DNA from: Sphingomonas lacusdianchii
Lineage (GTDB): Bacteria > Pseudomonadota > Alphaproteobacteria > Sphingomonadales > Sphingomonadaceae
Direction: 5' to 3'
DNA length: 64,000 bases
Assembly (NCBI RefSeq): GCF_022664395.1
Contig: NZ_JAKRET010000005.1
Span: 124,001-188,000, forward strand
Shown piece after piece: positions 25,103 to 34,528 of this stretch. The translations under genes were made by a program, and so were the position numbers. Below the pieces are notes generated by a model. It saw only the letters and a program-made list of their open reading frames with translations. It was not told where the DNA came from and did not search any database. How positions within the stretch are numbered: the first letter of the stretch is position 1; every line of letters starts with the position of its first letter.

Positions 25103-25196
25103 CCGTACCCCGGCGAAGGCCGGGGTCCAGTTGGGAAGGGTTTTCCGTAGGTTACTCACGTCCCCCAACTAGACCCCGGCCTTCGCCGGGGTACGG
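25103..25196. repeat. Long inverted repeat (REP-like) between moaC and moeA
   Basis: Two 33-base arms, 25103-25135 and 25164-25196, are inverted copies with a single mismatch and enclose a 28-base spacer. Each arm also contains the smaller palindrome CCCCGGCGAAGGCCGGGG. The core GGCGAAGGC recurs in the repeat at 49041-49130. The element splits the moaC-moeA part of the operon and could form a strong hairpin in the transcript. Confidence 0.85.
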
Positions 25197-25272
25197 TTTG
25201 GCTTTGGCTCCGTCCCGCATTTTCAGAAAGGTTTGGGGCGACCCAGGGTGACGATATGGCTTCCGCGGTAAA

Positions 25273-25740
25273 TCAACCGCGCAGCCAGTCGCCCGACTTG
25301 CCGCCCTGCTTCTCCAGCAGGCACACACCCTCGATCACCATCGCCTTGTCGATCGCCTTGGCCATGTCGTAGATGGTAAGCAATGCGGTGGAAGCCGCTG
25401 TCAAAGCTTCCATTTCCACGCCGGTCTTGCCTTCGGTCGCGGCGATCGCGCCGACGCGGATCGCATCGTCCTCGAATGCGAAGTCGATCGATGCCTTGGT
25501 CAGCGGCAGCGGGTGGCAAAGCGGGATCAGGTCGCTGGTGCGCTTGGCGGCCATGATGCCGGCGACGCGCGCGACGGCGAGCACGTCGCCCTTCTTCACC
25601 AGCCCGTCGCAGATCGCGGCCAATGCCTCGGCGGACATGGTGATGCGGCCGGTTGCGACGGCAATGCGTTGGGTAACCGCCTTGCCGCCGACATCGACCA
25701 TATGGGCGCTGCCATCGGCGTCGAGATGGGTGAGGCTCAT
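25273..25740 (-). CDS. moaC: Cyclic pyranopterin monophosphate synthase MoaC
   Basis: 155 aa. Converts the MoaA product into cPMP, the first stable intermediate of molybdopterin. Motifs [16 protein letters not shown] and [10 protein letters not shown] and the ending GGKSGDW are diagnostic. The ATG at 25740 overlaps the trpC stop by 4 bases, the gene order typical of alphaproteobacteria. Confidence 0.96.
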   Translation of the reverse strand: MSLTHLDADGSAHMVDVGGKAVTQRIAVATGRITMSAEALAAICDGLVKKGDVLAVARVAGIMAAKRTSDLIPLCHPLPLTKASIDFAFEDDAIRVGAIAATEGKTGVEMEALTAASTALLTIYDMAKAIDKAMVIEGVCLLEKQGGKSGDWLRG

Positions 25741-26513
25741 CCGATCATCGCCCGCGTCGCCGCCTCGACATCATGATGCCGCATCAGCGCCTCGCCGATC
25801 AGGAAGCAGCGGACGCCGTGTTCGGCCATCGCGTCGAGATCGGCGCGGGTGCTCAGGCCGCTTTCGGCGACGAAGGTACAGCCGGCCGGCGCGTGGCCGA
25901 CCAGTTCATAGGTCCGATCAAAACTGACCGAGAAGTCCTTGAGATTGCGGTTGTTCACGCCGATCAGGCGCGAACGGAGAAGAAGCGCGCGATCGAGTTC
26001 GGCGCGGTCGTGGACCTCGACCAGCACGTCCATGCCGCGTTCGATCGCCGCCGCCTCGATCTCCGCCATCTGCATATCGGACAGCGCGGCGACGATGATG
26101 AGGATCGCGTCGGCACCCAGCGACCGGGCCTCTGCCACCTGCCACGGATCGACGTTGAAGTCCTTGCGCAGCACCGGCAGGTCGCACGCCGCGCGAGCGG
26201 CGACCAGATAGTCGTCGGCACCCTGGAAATACTGGACGTCGGTCAGCACCGACAGGCAGGCGGCGCCCCCCGCCTGATAGGCGCGGGCATGGGCCGGCGG
26301 GTCGAAATCGGGACGAATCAACCCTTTGGACGGGCTGGCCTTCTTGATCTCGGCGATCAGCGCGTGGCCGGGTTTTGCGTCGAGCGCGGCGCGGAAGCCG
26401 CGCGGGGCGCTGCGTTCGGTCGCGCGGGCGTCGAGATCGGCGATGCTCGCGCTGGCGCTCCGCTCGGCGACCTCGGCGCGTTTGGTGGCGAGGATGGTGT
26501 CGAGCATCGTCAT
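25737..26513 (-). CDS. trpC: Indole-3-glycerol phosphate synthase TrpC
   Basis: 258 aa TIM barrel of tryptophan biosynthesis, closing the indole ring. Motifs include [12 protein letters not shown] (about 53-64), [31 protein letters not shown] and VAESGL. The start is ATG 26513, overlapping the trpD stop (ATGA). The N-terminus [15 protein letters not shown] fits the family. It is translationally coupled to moaC downstream. Confidence 0.96.
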   Translation of the reverse strand: MTMLDTILATKRAEVAERSASASIADLDARATERSAPRGFRAALDAKPGHALIAEIKKASPSKGLIRPDFDPPAHARAYQAGGAACLSVLTDVQYFQGADDYLVAARAACDLPVLRKDFNVDPWQVAEARSLGADAILIIVAALSDMQMAEIEAAAIERGMDVLVEVHDRAELDRALLLRSRLIGVNNRNLKDFSVSFDRTYELVGHAPAGCTFVAESGLSTRADLDAMAEHGVRCFLIGEALMRHHDVEAATRAMIG

Positions 26514-27502
26514 GCGTAGGCGATCCATTGGTCGAGCAGGCGGTCGGCGGCGCCGGAATCGATGGTGTCGGCGGCGCGTTCCGCCCCGTCGCGCAGGTCG
26601 GTGGCGGCGTCGGCAACGAGAAGGGCGGCGGCGGCGTTGAGCAGGACCGCGTCGCGGTACGGCCCGCGTTCGCCCTTGAGTAGAGCGCGCAGGGCGGCGG
26701 CGTTATGCGCCGCGTCGCCGCCGCGGATCGCGCTGATCGGATGGCGGGGCAGGCCGGCATCCTCGGGGACGATGCGGTCGGCCATGGCCATGCCGACGGG
26801 GACGACGATGGTCGGACCGGCACCGGAGATTTCGTCGAGCCCTTCCTCCCCCGACACGATCAGCGCGGTTTCGGCGCCGAGCAATTCCATCGCCTCGGCA
26901 TAGACGGTGGCATAATCGGGGCGGGCGATGCCGATCAGCTGGCGGGTGGTGCGCGCCGGATTGGCGAGCGGGCCCATCAGATTGAAAATGGTCCGCCGGC
27001 CGATACGCTGGCGGATCGGGGTGATGCGACGCATCGCCGGATGGTGGTTGGCGGCGAAGAGGAACGCGATGCCGATGTCGTGCAGACTTGATTCGGCCAT
27101 CGCTCCGGCGACGATCATGTCGAGGCCGAGCGCCTCGAGCGTGTCGGCGGCGCCCGCCTTGCTGCTGGCGGCACGGTTGCCGTGCTTGGCGACGGGGACG
27201 CCCGATGCGGCGACGACGAGGCTGACGGCGGTCGAGACGTTGAGCGTGTGATGCCCGTCGCCACCGGTACCGCAGACGTCGATTGCACCGGGGACCGGCG
27301 CGATCGGGATCATCCGGTGGCGCAGCGCGCGCGCCGCCTCGGCGATCTCGATGCTGGTCTCGCCGCGGATGGCGAGGTCGGTGAGGAAGGTCGCGATGGC
27401 TTCGTCGCCGACGGTGCCGTCGAGGATCGCGGCAAAGGCTTCGGCGGCGCTCTCGTGGCTGAGCGGGGTCGACGGATCGGGGAGCAGGGTGGTGACGGTC
27501 AT
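26510..27502 (-). CDS. trpD: Anthranilate phosphoribosyltransferase TrpD
   Basis: 330 aa. Joins anthranilate to PRPP. The glycine-rich phosphate loop [15 protein letters not shown] and the [12 protein letters not shown] motif are intact, as is [12 protein letters not shown]. It overlaps trpG upstream and trpC downstream by 4 bases each. Confidence 0.97.
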   Translation of the reverse strand: MTVTTLLPDPSTPLSHESAAEAFAAILDGTVGDEAIATFLTDLAIRGETSIEIAEAARALRHRMIPIAPVPGAIDVCGTGGDGHHTLNVSTAVSLVVAASGVPVAKHGNRAASSKAGAADTLEALGLDMIVAGAMAESSLHDIGIAFLFAANHHPAMRRITPIRQRIGRRTIFNLMGPLANPARTTRQLIGIARPDYATVYAEAMELLGAETALIVSGEEGLDEISGAGPTIVVPVGMAMADRIVPEDAGLPRHPISAIRGGDAAHNAAALRALLKGERGPYRDAVLLNAAAALLVADAATDLRDGAERAADTIDSGAADRLLDQWIAYA

Positions 27503-28083
27503 GCCGGCATCGTCGCAGGCAGGCCCGCGTCCTTCAGGAAATTGGCGAGCATGGCGTGCCCATGTTCGGTGGCGATGCTTTCGGGGTGGAACTGCACGCC
27601 GTGGATCGGCAGGTCGCGGTGTCGAAATCCCATGACGCTGCCGTCGGACGCGGTGGCGTTGACGGTCAGGCTGTCGGGAATGTCGGTGACGATCAGCGAG
27701 TGATAGCGGGTGGCGGTGAAGGGGGACGGCAAACCTTCGAACAGGCCGGTGCCGTCATGCTCGATCGGCGAGGTCTTGCCGTGCATCAGCCCGCCGCGCA
27801 CGACCTTTCCGCCGAAATGCTGGCCGATCGCCTGATGGCCGAGACAGACGCCGAGCAGCGGACGCCGGGTTTCGGCGCAGGCGGCGACGAGGTCGAGCGA
27901 GATGCCCGCCTCGGTCGGGGTGCAGGGGCCGGGCGAGATCAGGAAGCCCTGCGCGTTGCTGGCGACCGCCTGTGCGGCGGTCATCGCGTCGTTGCGTTCG
28001 ACGCGAACCTCGACGCCCAGCTCCATCAGATAATGGACGAGGTTCCAGGTGAAGCTGTCGTAATTGTCGATGACGAGGATCAT
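27499..28083 (-). CDS. trpG: Anthranilate / aminodeoxychorismate synthase glutaminase subunit
   Basis: 194 aa class I glutamine amidotransferase that feeds ammonia to TrpE (or PabB). The nucleophile Cys80 lies in [11 protein letters not shown], with His166 and Glu168 in QFHPES. The N-terminus [19 protein letters not shown] is typical. trpE is not in the window. A dual role in folate synthesis is possible, as in other bacteria with a single copy. No leader peptide or attenuator was seen in the 109 bases upstream. Confidence 0.95.
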   Translation of the reverse strand: MILVIDNYDSFTWNLVHYLMELGVEVRVERNDAMTAAQAVASNAQGFLISPGPCTPTEAGISLDLVAACAETRRPLLGVCLGHQAIGQHFGGKVVRGGLMHGKTSPIEHDGTGLFEGLPSPFTATRYHSLIVTDIPDSLTVNATASDGSVMGFRHRDLPIHGVQFHPESIATEHGHAMLANFLKDAGLPATMPA

Positions 28084-28192
28084 GGCACCGCCATAGCGCG
28101 TCGTGGGCGGTGTGCAACGCTCCGAACGTGTCGGCCGTTCAGCCTGCGCTCATCGGACCGCGTCGTTATGGTCGGCGTCGAGGAGATTTGCG

Positions 28193-28597
28193 ATGGCGCG
28201 TTGGGTTTTGGCGGGACTGGCATTGGCGATCGCGGGGCCGGCGCTCGCGCAGGATGCGCCGGCCGATCCGCCGCAACGGGTGCGCAACGCGACCGTCTAT
28301 GGCGACGAACAATGTCCCAAACCCGATAGCGACGACGAAATCGTGGTATGCGCGCGGCTGAACGAAAATGAACGCTATCGCATTCCCAAGCGCTTCCGCG
28401 ACCCGCCGTCGCAACGGTCGGCCGATGCGAGCTGGGCGCAGCGCGCCGACGTGGCGATGGAGGCGGCGCGGGCGACGCGGCCCAATAGCTGTTCGGTGAT
28501 CGGTACCGGCGGCCAGACCGGCTGTACCCAGGCGATGCTGCGCCAATGGTTCGCCGAGCGGCGCCAGCAGCAGGCGGCCGAGCGCGATATTCCCTGA
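28193..28597 (+). CDS. Secreted protein of unknown function
   Basis: 134 aa with a clear signal peptide (WVLAGLALAIAGPALAQ, cleavage after about residue 20). The mature part has four cysteines: QCPKPDS, EIVVCARL, NSCSVIG and TGCTQA. It contains the phrase D-D-E-I-V-V-C-A-R common to small exported sphingomonad proteins, and ends in a Gln/Arg-rich tail. ATG 28193 has GAGGAG 8 bases upstream. No function is recognised. It is divergent from trpG and convergent with the GGDEF gene. Confidence 0.8.
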   Translation: MARWVLAGLALAIAGPALAQDAPADPPQRVRNATVYGDEQCPKPDSDDEIVVCARLNENERYRIPKRFRDPPSQRSADASWAQRADVAMEAARATRPNSCSVIGTGGQTGCTQAMLRQWFAERRQQQAAERDIP

Positions 28598-28601
28598 GGC
28601 G

Positions 28602-29750
28602 TCAGGCGGCGTCGGGGAGCGTCGCCGGCGCACGATACCGGCGGATGCCGCCGCCCCCGCGCTTGGCGGCATAGAGCGCGTCGTCGGCGCGGGTCCGCAG
28701 TGCAGTGACCGAGGTCGCGTCTTCGGGATAACAGGCATAGCCGATGCTGGTCCCGATCGCGACATGGTCGCCGCTCTCGAGCGGGATGCGGCCGTCGGTG
28801 ATGGCGGCGGCGATATCCCGGCCGAGCGCTTCGGCCTGTGCGGGGTCGCGGTCGGGGACGGCGAGCAGGAATTCGTCGCCGCCGAGCCGGACGATCAGTG
28901 CCCCATCCCCCGCCATGGCGCGCAGCCGCGCGGCGACCGCGACCAGCACCGCATCACCCGCGCCATGGCCGTACCGGTCGTTGATCGACTTGAACCGGTC
29001 GAGGTCGAGACAGAGCAACGCGAGCGGGCGGACGGCCATCGCCGCCAGCCGCTCGTCGAGGCCGTAGCGATTCGCAAGGCCGGTCAGTGCGTCGTGTCCG
29101 GCAAGGAAGCGGTTGCGTTCGGCCGCGTTGAACGAGGCGGCCATGACCGCCGCGACGTTGCGCAGCAGCACGCAGATGCTGGCGAAGAGCGGGAAGCAGA
29201 GCGGGATCAGCACCCACAGGACCGGATGGCCCGAAAAGGCCAGCCCGATCTTGAACGGGAGATCGCACAGCATCACCAGCAGGACCGCCAGTCGCGGGGC
29301 GGCGTGGTTGCGGGCGCAGATCGGCGCGACGAGGCCGAGGATGAACGCGGTCGCGATGACGATCATCACCAGATCGCCGGTCAGCGCGATGGCGAAGCCG
29401 GTGATGCCCTGCAGCGCGCACCAGCCGATCGTCAGCAGGACCGAACGATCGACGGTCGGCAGCGTCCCCGCACGGAAATGGCGTTCGCTGCGTCGGATCG
29501 CACGCAGCCGTAGCAGCACGAGCACGACCTCGATCGCGGCGAACACCCAGAATTGCCGCGATCCGGTGCGCAATGCGGCGGCGACCGCGATGAAGATGCC
29601 CGACAATGCACCGACCAGCACGACGCCCGATGCGGACAGCAGCGAACCGAGCAGGATCGGCCGGGTGTCGGCGGGGACGTCCGTCGTGGGGTCGACCAGC
29701 CACGCCAGCATAGATCCGTTGCCCAGCCGCGCCCGTCGTTGGTGTTCCAT
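28602..29750 (-). CDS. Membrane-bound diguanylate cyclase (GGDEF)
   Basis: 382 aa. Five to six hydrophobic segments occupy about residues 30-205, followed by a GGDEF domain (about 220-378) with CLDLDRFKSINDRYGHGAGD and the intact active site RLGGDEF. Synthesis of cyclic di-GMP is expected. The inhibitory RxxD I-site is absent: the residues five positions before GGDEF read MAGD, so product feedback is probably weak. ATG 29750 is chosen because the protein then begins before the first membrane segment; the frame extends to 29909. It is a single gene. Confidence 0.88.
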   Translation of the reverse strand: MEHQRRARLGNGSMLAWLVDPTTDVPADTRPILLGSLLSASGVVLVGALSGIFIAVAAALRTGSRQFWVFAAIEVVLVLLRLRAIRRSERHFRAGTLPTVDRSVLLTIGWCALQGITGFAIALTGDLVMIVIATAFILGLVAPICARNHAAPRLAVLLVMLCDLPFKIGLAFSGHPVLWVLIPLCFPLFASICVLLRNVAAVMAASFNAAERNRFLAGHDALTGLANRYGLDERLAAMAVRPLALLCLDLDRFKSINDRYGHGAGDAVLVAVAARLRAMAGDGALIVRLGGDEFLLAVPDRDPAQAEALGRDIAAAITDGRIPLESGDHVAIGTSIGYACYPEDATSVTALRTRADDALYAAKRGGGGIRRYRAPATLPDAA

Positions 29751-29797
29751 GAAGCCGGCCCCCGAATTACGCTGGAGGCCGGCGCTGTACCATGGCG

Positions 29798-29959
29798 CTA
29801 CTGCGGATCGGTTAACGCACGCCCCGTGCGACGGCAGCGGTCTGAGCAGTAGACGACTTTGTCCCAGTCGCGTTCCCATTTCTTGCGCCACGCGAACGGC
29901 CGCTCGCATACCGGACAGATTTTGGTCGGCAGATCGCGCTTGGCGACGCCCCGCGGCAT
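29798..29959 (-). CDS. DUF2256 small zinc-finger-like protein
   Basis: 53 aa, shorter than most ORF cut-offs. The sequence [19 protein letters not shown] then YCSDRCRR is the DUF2256 signature: two CxxC-type pairs (C15/C18 and C38/C42) around a basic Trp-rich centre. The A of its ATG at 29959 is the last base of the aroB stop (TGATG), so it is the third gene of aroK-aroB. The function is unknown; the fold suggests metal binding. Confidence 0.88.
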   Translation of the reverse strand: MPRGVAKRDLPTKICPVCERPFAWRKKWERDWDKVVYCSDRCRRTGRALTDPQ

Positions 29960-31059
29960 CAGCGAGGGCAGCGGTTCAGGAAGGCGGCGACCTGTTTCAG
30001 ATCGACCGAGCGGTCGAGATAGGTCGCCCCGATACCGCGTGCGAGCAGGAAGGGCAGCGTGCCGCCCTCCCGCTTCTTGTCATGCAGCATGTGCGCGACC
30101 AGCGTTTCGCCCGACGCGGAAATACCGGCGGCGGCGAGACCGTCGGGCAGGCGGGCGTCACGCAGATGCGCCGCGACGCGGTCGGCATCGGCGGCGGAAC
30201 ACAGCCCCTGTTCGGCCGAATAGGCAAAGGCCAGCGCCATGCCGGCCGCCACGCCCTCGCCATGCAGCAGCGATCCGTCGAACCCGGCCTCCGCCTCCAG
30301 CGCATGGCCGAAGGTGTGACCGAGGTTGAGCAGCGCGCGCGTGCCAGTCGTCTCGCGTTCGTCGGCGCCGACGATGCGGGCCTTGGCCGTAACCGACCGG
30401 GCGATGGCGTGGGCGCGGGCTTCAGGGTCGCCGGCCAGCAGCGCGGAACCGTTCGTCTCGCACCAGGCGAAGAAGTCGGGATCGTCGATCAGGCCATATT
30501 TGACGACCTCGGCATAGCCGGCGCGGACTTCACGCGGCGGCAGCGTGTCGAGCGTGGTCGGATCGATCAGCACCAATGCCGGCTGGTGAAAGGCGCCGAC
30601 CAGATTCTTGCCTGCGCGGGTATTGATCCCGGTCTTGCCGCCGACCGACGAATCGACCTGTGCGAGCAGGGTCGTCGGCACCTGTACGAAGCCGCAGCCA
30701 CGCTTCAGGATCGCGGCTGCGAAACCGACCAGATCGCCGATCACCCCGCCGCCCAGCGCCACGATATGGTCGCCGCGCTCGACGCCGAGCGCCAGCAGCG
30801 AATCGAGCAGCCGTTCGAGCGTAGCCCAGCTTTTCGAGCCTTCGCCCGCCGGGATCTCGATCGCCTCGCTCGCCACACCCGCTGCCGACAGCGATTCGCG
30901 CAGGGTCGCAAGGTGCATCGGTACATTGGCATCGGCGACGATCACCATCCGTCGCCCGCGCGCGATGGGGGCAAGATGGTCGCCGGCACGGGCAAGCACG
31001 CCGTCCTCGATCACGATGTCGTAGCTGCGGTCGCCAAGGGCGACGGGGATGACGGTCAT
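29959..31059 (-). CDS. aroB: 3-dehydroquinate synthase
   Basis: 366 aa. NAD- and metal-dependent cyclisation of DAHP in the shikimate pathway. The motifs [34 protein letters not shown] and [10 protein letters not shown] are intact and give the zinc-binding histidines. The start overlaps the aroK stop by 4 bases and the stop overlaps the DUF2256 start. Confidence 0.96.
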   Translation of the reverse strand: MTVIPVALGDRSYDIVIEDGVLARAGDHLAPIARGRRMVIVADANVPMHLATLRESLSAAGVASEAIEIPAGEGSKSWATLERLLDSLLALGVERGDHIVALGGGVIGDLVGFAAAILKRGCGFVQVPTTLLAQVDSSVGGKTGINTRAGKNLVGAFHQPALVLIDPTTLDTLPPREVRAGYAEVVKYGLIDDPDFFAWCETNGSALLAGDPEARAHAIARSVTAKARIVGADERETTGTRALLNLGHTFGHALEAEAGFDGSLLHGEGVAAGMALAFAYSAEQGLCSAADADRVAAHLRDARLPDGLAAAGISASGETLVAHMLHDKKREGGTLPFLLARGIGATYLDRSVDLKQVAAFLNRCPR

Positions 31060-31607
31060 TGGCCGATGGCTTTCAGGATCGCGGAGACGGTGGCGTCGTG
31101 CGGCGCGTGCTGGCTGACGATATGGATCGGTGCAAGCGCATAGACGGGATTGCGGATACGGGCGAGTTCGGTCAGCACCTTGCGCGGATCCTTCCCCCGT
31201 AACAAGGGACGGGTGTCGCGGCGGCGGACGCGTTCGGCCAGTATTTCGGGCGAGGCGTCGAGCCAGATCGCCAGCGACTGGTCGAGGATCAGCGCGCGCG
31301 TCTCCTCCTGCATGAATGCGCCGCCGCCGGTCGCGATGATCTTGGGCGTGCCGTCGATCAGTCGGGCGATGACCCGGCGTTCGCCGTCGCGGAAATGCGC
31401 CTCGCCGAACCGCTCGAAGATTTCGGCGATGGTCATGCCCGCGGCATGTTCGATCTCGTGATCGGCATCGACGAAATCGAGCTTCATGCGTTGGGCAAGC
31501 CGCCGGCCGACGGTGGATTTGCCGACGCCCATCAACCCGACCAGGACGATCGGACGTCCGGTCCAGGGTGGCGGCGGCTGGGGAATGGATTCTTGAATTT
31601 GCAGCAT
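31056..31607 (-). CDS. aroK: Shikimate kinase
   Basis: 183 aa. Phosphorylates shikimate with ATP. Walker A GLMGVGKST at 24-32, FVDADHEIE (shikimate-binding Asp), FRDGERRV, ATGGGAF and the lid arginine in RPLLRGKDP. A proline-rich stretch precedes the core. ATG 31607 is chosen because the family starts here; the frame continues to 32234 across a divergent gene. Forms an operon with aroB and DUF2256. Confidence 0.95.
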   Translation of the reverse strand: MLQIQESIPQPPPPWTGRPIVLVGLMGVGKSTVGRRLAQRMKLDFVDADHEIEHAAGMTIAEIFERFGEAHFRDGERRVIARLIDGTPKIIATGGGAFMQEETRALILDQSLAIWLDASPEILAERVRRRDTRPLLRGKDPRKVLTELARIRNPVYALAPIHIVSQHAPHDATVSAILKAIGQ

Positions 31608-31697
31608 CGAACGATGGGCTATACAGCCGCCCAACCGATCGGGCAAAAGGCGCGTCGCCTTCTTTGTTCGAGCCAAATTACCGGGACGATTTGATCC

Positions 31698-31835
31698 ATG
31701 TCGCGTTCGCTTGTCATCCTTCTCGTCGTCGTGGTCGCGCTGATCGCGGGCATGTTCCTGCTGGCGGGACGTTCGATCGAGCAGCAGCCGACCCAGATCG
31801 AAAAGGCGGTCTCGCTTGAAAATCTCGCCAACTGA
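31698..31835 (+). CDS. Small single-pass membrane protein
   Basis: 45 aa, too short for most gene callers. ATG 31698 opens a protein with one hydrophobic segment (LVILLVVVVALIAGMFLLAG, about residues 5-24) and a short polar tail. Its last 20 bases overlap the start of the next gene, which encodes a secreted protein, so the two are probably co-translated. The coding character is supported by the clean membrane segment and the gene overlap. The function is unknown. Confidence 0.7.
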   Translation: MSRSLVILLVVVVALIAGMFLLAGRSIEQQPTQIEKAVSLENLAN

Positions 31836-33612
31836 CCGGTTGCGGATCGGGGTCGCCGCGGCGGCGCTGATCGCGATCGCGGTACCGGCAACGGGGCAGG
31901 ACGTACCCGAATCGCTGCTGCCGCCGGGGTTCGGCGATGCACCGGCCCCGACGCCGACGCCGCGACCGAGTGGCTCGGCGGCCCCGGGCGCACCGAACTT
32001 CGCGCCGCCCGCGGCGATCGTCCAGCCGATACCGGGATTGCCGGGCGCGACGCCGACGCCCACGCCGACCCCGTCCGCATCGACCGTGCCGATCGATGCC
32101 GAGGCGCTTCGGCAATATGAATTGCCCGATTTCGCGCGCCGGTCGCTGACCAATATCGGCATTGCGGGGCAGGGCAGCGACTTCAGGCGCGACGCGTTCG
32201 GCGCGGCCGATGGGCCGTGGCTGGAGCGGATCATGCGCTCGCTCGACGCGCCGGTCGCCTCGCGCTGGCTCTCGATCGCGCTGCGGCGGGCGCTGGTCGC
32301 CGATATCGATACGCCGGGCGGCGTCGACGGTGCGGATTTCGCCGCCGAGCGGGCATGGCTGCTGGTGCGGATGGGGGAGGGGCCGGCGGCGCGCGCGCTG
32401 GTCCAGTCGGTCGATATCGATAACTATACGCCCAAACTTTATCAGATCGCGATGCAGGCGTTGCTGGCGACCGGCGATCCGGGCGGCATGTGCCCGCTTG
32501 TCGCACCGGCGATGCGGGTGTCGAACGAGCGCGGATGGCGGCTGGCCAATGCCGTCTGCCTCGGCCTGAAGGGCGAGGCGCGCGAGGCGGGGCGGATCGT
32601 CGACCAGGCGCGGCGACAGGCGCCGGGCGGCGGCGCGATCGACGTGGCGCTCGCCGAAAAGCTGGTCGGCAAGGGCGCGCAGGGCAGGCGGGCGGCGACG
32701 ATCGAATGGGACGGCGTCGACCGGCTGACTGCATGGCGATATGGCATGGCCGCCGCCAGCGCGACGCCGGTCCCGGCGGAAATGTTCGACGGGGTCGGTC
32801 CGCAGGTCCGCTACTGGCACGCGACCGCGCCGCAATTCGCGCCCAATGTCCGGCTGACCGATGGCGAGTTCGCGGCGGCACAGGGTGTGTTGTCGAGCGA
32901 GGCGCTGGTCGACCTGTATGCGCAGTTGCTGGCCGATGAGGATGCCAGCAGCGCGCAAAGTGCGCTGGCCACCGATTTGCGCACCGCCTTCACCGGCAAT
33001 GACGATCAGCGGCTGACCATGCTGCGGCAATTCTGGGAACCGGCGGCGACGACGCCGCTCGGCCATGCCCGGCGGGTGCTGACGGCAAGGGCGGCGGCGA
33101 TGATCGCGCCGGTTGCCGATCATGTCGGCGACGCGGATCAGCTGATCGCGTCGATGCTGACCGCGGGACTCGACCTGCCGGCGCTGCGCTGGCGGCCGGT
33201 GGTGCCGGTTGGCAGCGATGGCTGGGCGATGCTGGCGCTGGCCGATCCGATGGGACGATCGGTTCCGGTCGGCGCGGTGTCGGACTATGCCGGGCAGAAT
33301 GGGCGCAAGGGCCAGCTGCTGTTCGCCGGGCTGGCGGGGCTGGGGCGCCTGCCGCAGGATCAGGTGCAGGGGCTGGCGCGCGACCTGAACGTCGCGATCG
33401 GCGCGCGCAACGCGTGGACCGATGCGATCGATCGGTCGGGCGTGCGCGGCGAGGCGGGCACGGTGCTGCTGCTGGCGGCAACGGGCATGCAGACGCGCGA
33501 CTGGCGCGGCGTGTCGCCGGTGGCGCTGTTCCATATCGTCGCGGCACTGCGCGCGGCGGGGCGTGAGGGCGAGGCGCGGATGATCGCCGCCGAGGCGATC
33601 GCGCGGACGTGA
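31816..33612 (+). CDS. Large secreted/periplasmic protein of unknown function
   Basis: 598 aa. Signal peptide (VAAAALIAIAVPATGQ) followed by a low-complexity Pro/Thr-rich stretch (about 35-95, repeats of PTPTPTP) and an alpha-helical, Ala-rich body without recognised motifs, possibly solenoid-like. The TTG at 31816 overlaps the preceding small gene by 20 bases; TTG 31840 is an alternative start. Its stop overlaps xerD (GTGA). The position before xerD suggests a conserved sphingomonad arrangement, but no role can be assigned. Confidence 0.75.
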   Translation: MKISPTDRLRIGVAAAALIAIAVPATGQDVPESLLPPGFGDAPAPTPTPRPSGSAAPGAPNFAPPAAIVQPIPGLPGATPTPTPTPSASTVPIDAEALRQYELPDFARRSLTNIGIAGQGSDFRRDAFGAADGPWLERIMRSLDAPVASRWLSIALRRALVADIDTPGGVDGADFAAERAWLLVRMGEGPAARALVQSVDIDNYTPKLYQIAMQALLATGDPGGMCPLVAPAMRVSNERGWRLANAVCLGLKGEAREAGRIVDQARRQAPGGGAIDVALAEKLVGKGAQGRRAATIEWDGVDRLTAWRYGMAAASATPVPAEMFDGVGPQVRYWHATAPQFAPNVRLTDGEFAAAQGVLSSEALVDLYAQLLADEDASSAQSALATDLRTAFTGNDDQRLTMLRQFWEPAATTPLGHARRVLTARAAAMIAPVADHVGDADQLIASMLTAGLDLPALRWRPVVPVGSDGWAMLALADPMGRSVPVGAVSDYAGQNGRKGQLLFAGLAGLGRLPQDQVQGLARDLNVAIGARNAWTDAIDRSGVRGEAGTVLLLAATGMQTRDWRGVSPVALFHIVAALRAAGREGEARMIAAEAIART

Positions 33613-34517
33613 GCGGCATCGGCGGCGATCGGGTGCTGATCGACCGTTTCCTCGAAATGATGGCGGCGGAAGCGGGGGCGGCACGCAATACCGTCGCCGC
33701 CTATCGCACCGATTTGTTGATGGCGTCCGGGGCGCTGGGCGGGCGGCTGGCCGAGGCGGATGCGGTGGCGATCGGGCGGCTGGCCGATGGCTGGGGCGAC
33801 CTTGCCAAGTCGACGGTAGCGCGCAAGGCGGCGGCGCTGCGGCGATTCTTTGCTTTTCTGGCCGATGAGGGATTGCGGGCGGACGATCCGGGGGCGGCGC
33901 TGCCCCGGCCGGGCACGTCGCGGCCGCTGCCCAAGACGCTGTCGAGCGGCGATATCGATGCGATGTTCGCGGCGATCGAGGCACGGATCATACGGGTGCC
34001 GCCCGATCGCAACGACCTGCGGCTGTCGGCGCTGTTCGAACTGCTCTACGGATCGGGACTGCGCGCGACCGAGCTGGTGTCGTTGCCGCGTGCCGCGATC
34101 GTGTCGGACCGACCCTATCTGATCCTGAAGGGGAAGGGCGGGCGCGAGCGGATGCTGCCGCTGTCGGATCGCGCGCGGGCCGCCGTCGTCCGCTGGCGCG
34201 CGCATGTGCCGGCGGCCAGTCCGTGGCTGTTCCCGTCGGGCAAGGGGCATCTCAGCCGGATGCGACTATATCAGATCGTGCGGGCATTGGCGGGTGAGGC
34301 CGGCATCGCGCCCGACCGGATCAGCCCGCACGTGCTGCGCCACGCCTTTGCCACGCATCTGCTGGAAGGCGGCGCCGACCTGCGTGCGTTGCAGGCGATG
34401 CTCGGCCATGCCGATATCGCCACGACCGAAATCTATACCCATGTCGATGCGTCGCGGCTGGTGCGGCTGGTCAACGAGCGGCACCCGCTGATTGACGCCG
34501 GGCGGACACGGCCATAG
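33609..34517 (+). CDS. xerD: Site-specific tyrosine recombinase XerD
   Basis: 302 aa. Resolves chromosome dimers at dif with XerC. N-terminal SAM-like domain (about 5-90) and catalytic domain with the R-K-H-R-H-Y set: Arg in GSGLRATEL, Lys in [34 protein letters not shown] with the Tyr nucleophile. The GTG start overlaps the previous gene. The sequence is complete and no mobile element surrounds it, so it is the housekeeping recombinase rather than an integrase. Confidence 0.93.
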   Translation: MSGIGGDRVLIDRFLEMMAAEAGAARNTVAAYRTDLLMASGALGGRLAEADAVAIGRLADGWGDLAKSTVARKAAALRRFFAFLADEGLRADDPGAALPRPGTSRPLPKTLSSGDIDAMFAAIEARIIRVPPDRNDLRLSALFELLYGSGLRATELVSLPRAAIVSDRPYLILKGKGGRERMLPLSDRARAAVVRWRAHVPAASPWLFPSGKGHLSRMRLYQIVRALAGEAGIAPDRISPHVLRHAFATHLLEGGADLRALQAMLGHADIATTEIYTHVDASRLVRLVNERHPLIDAGRTRP

Positions 34518-34528
34518 GGCGCGGACCC

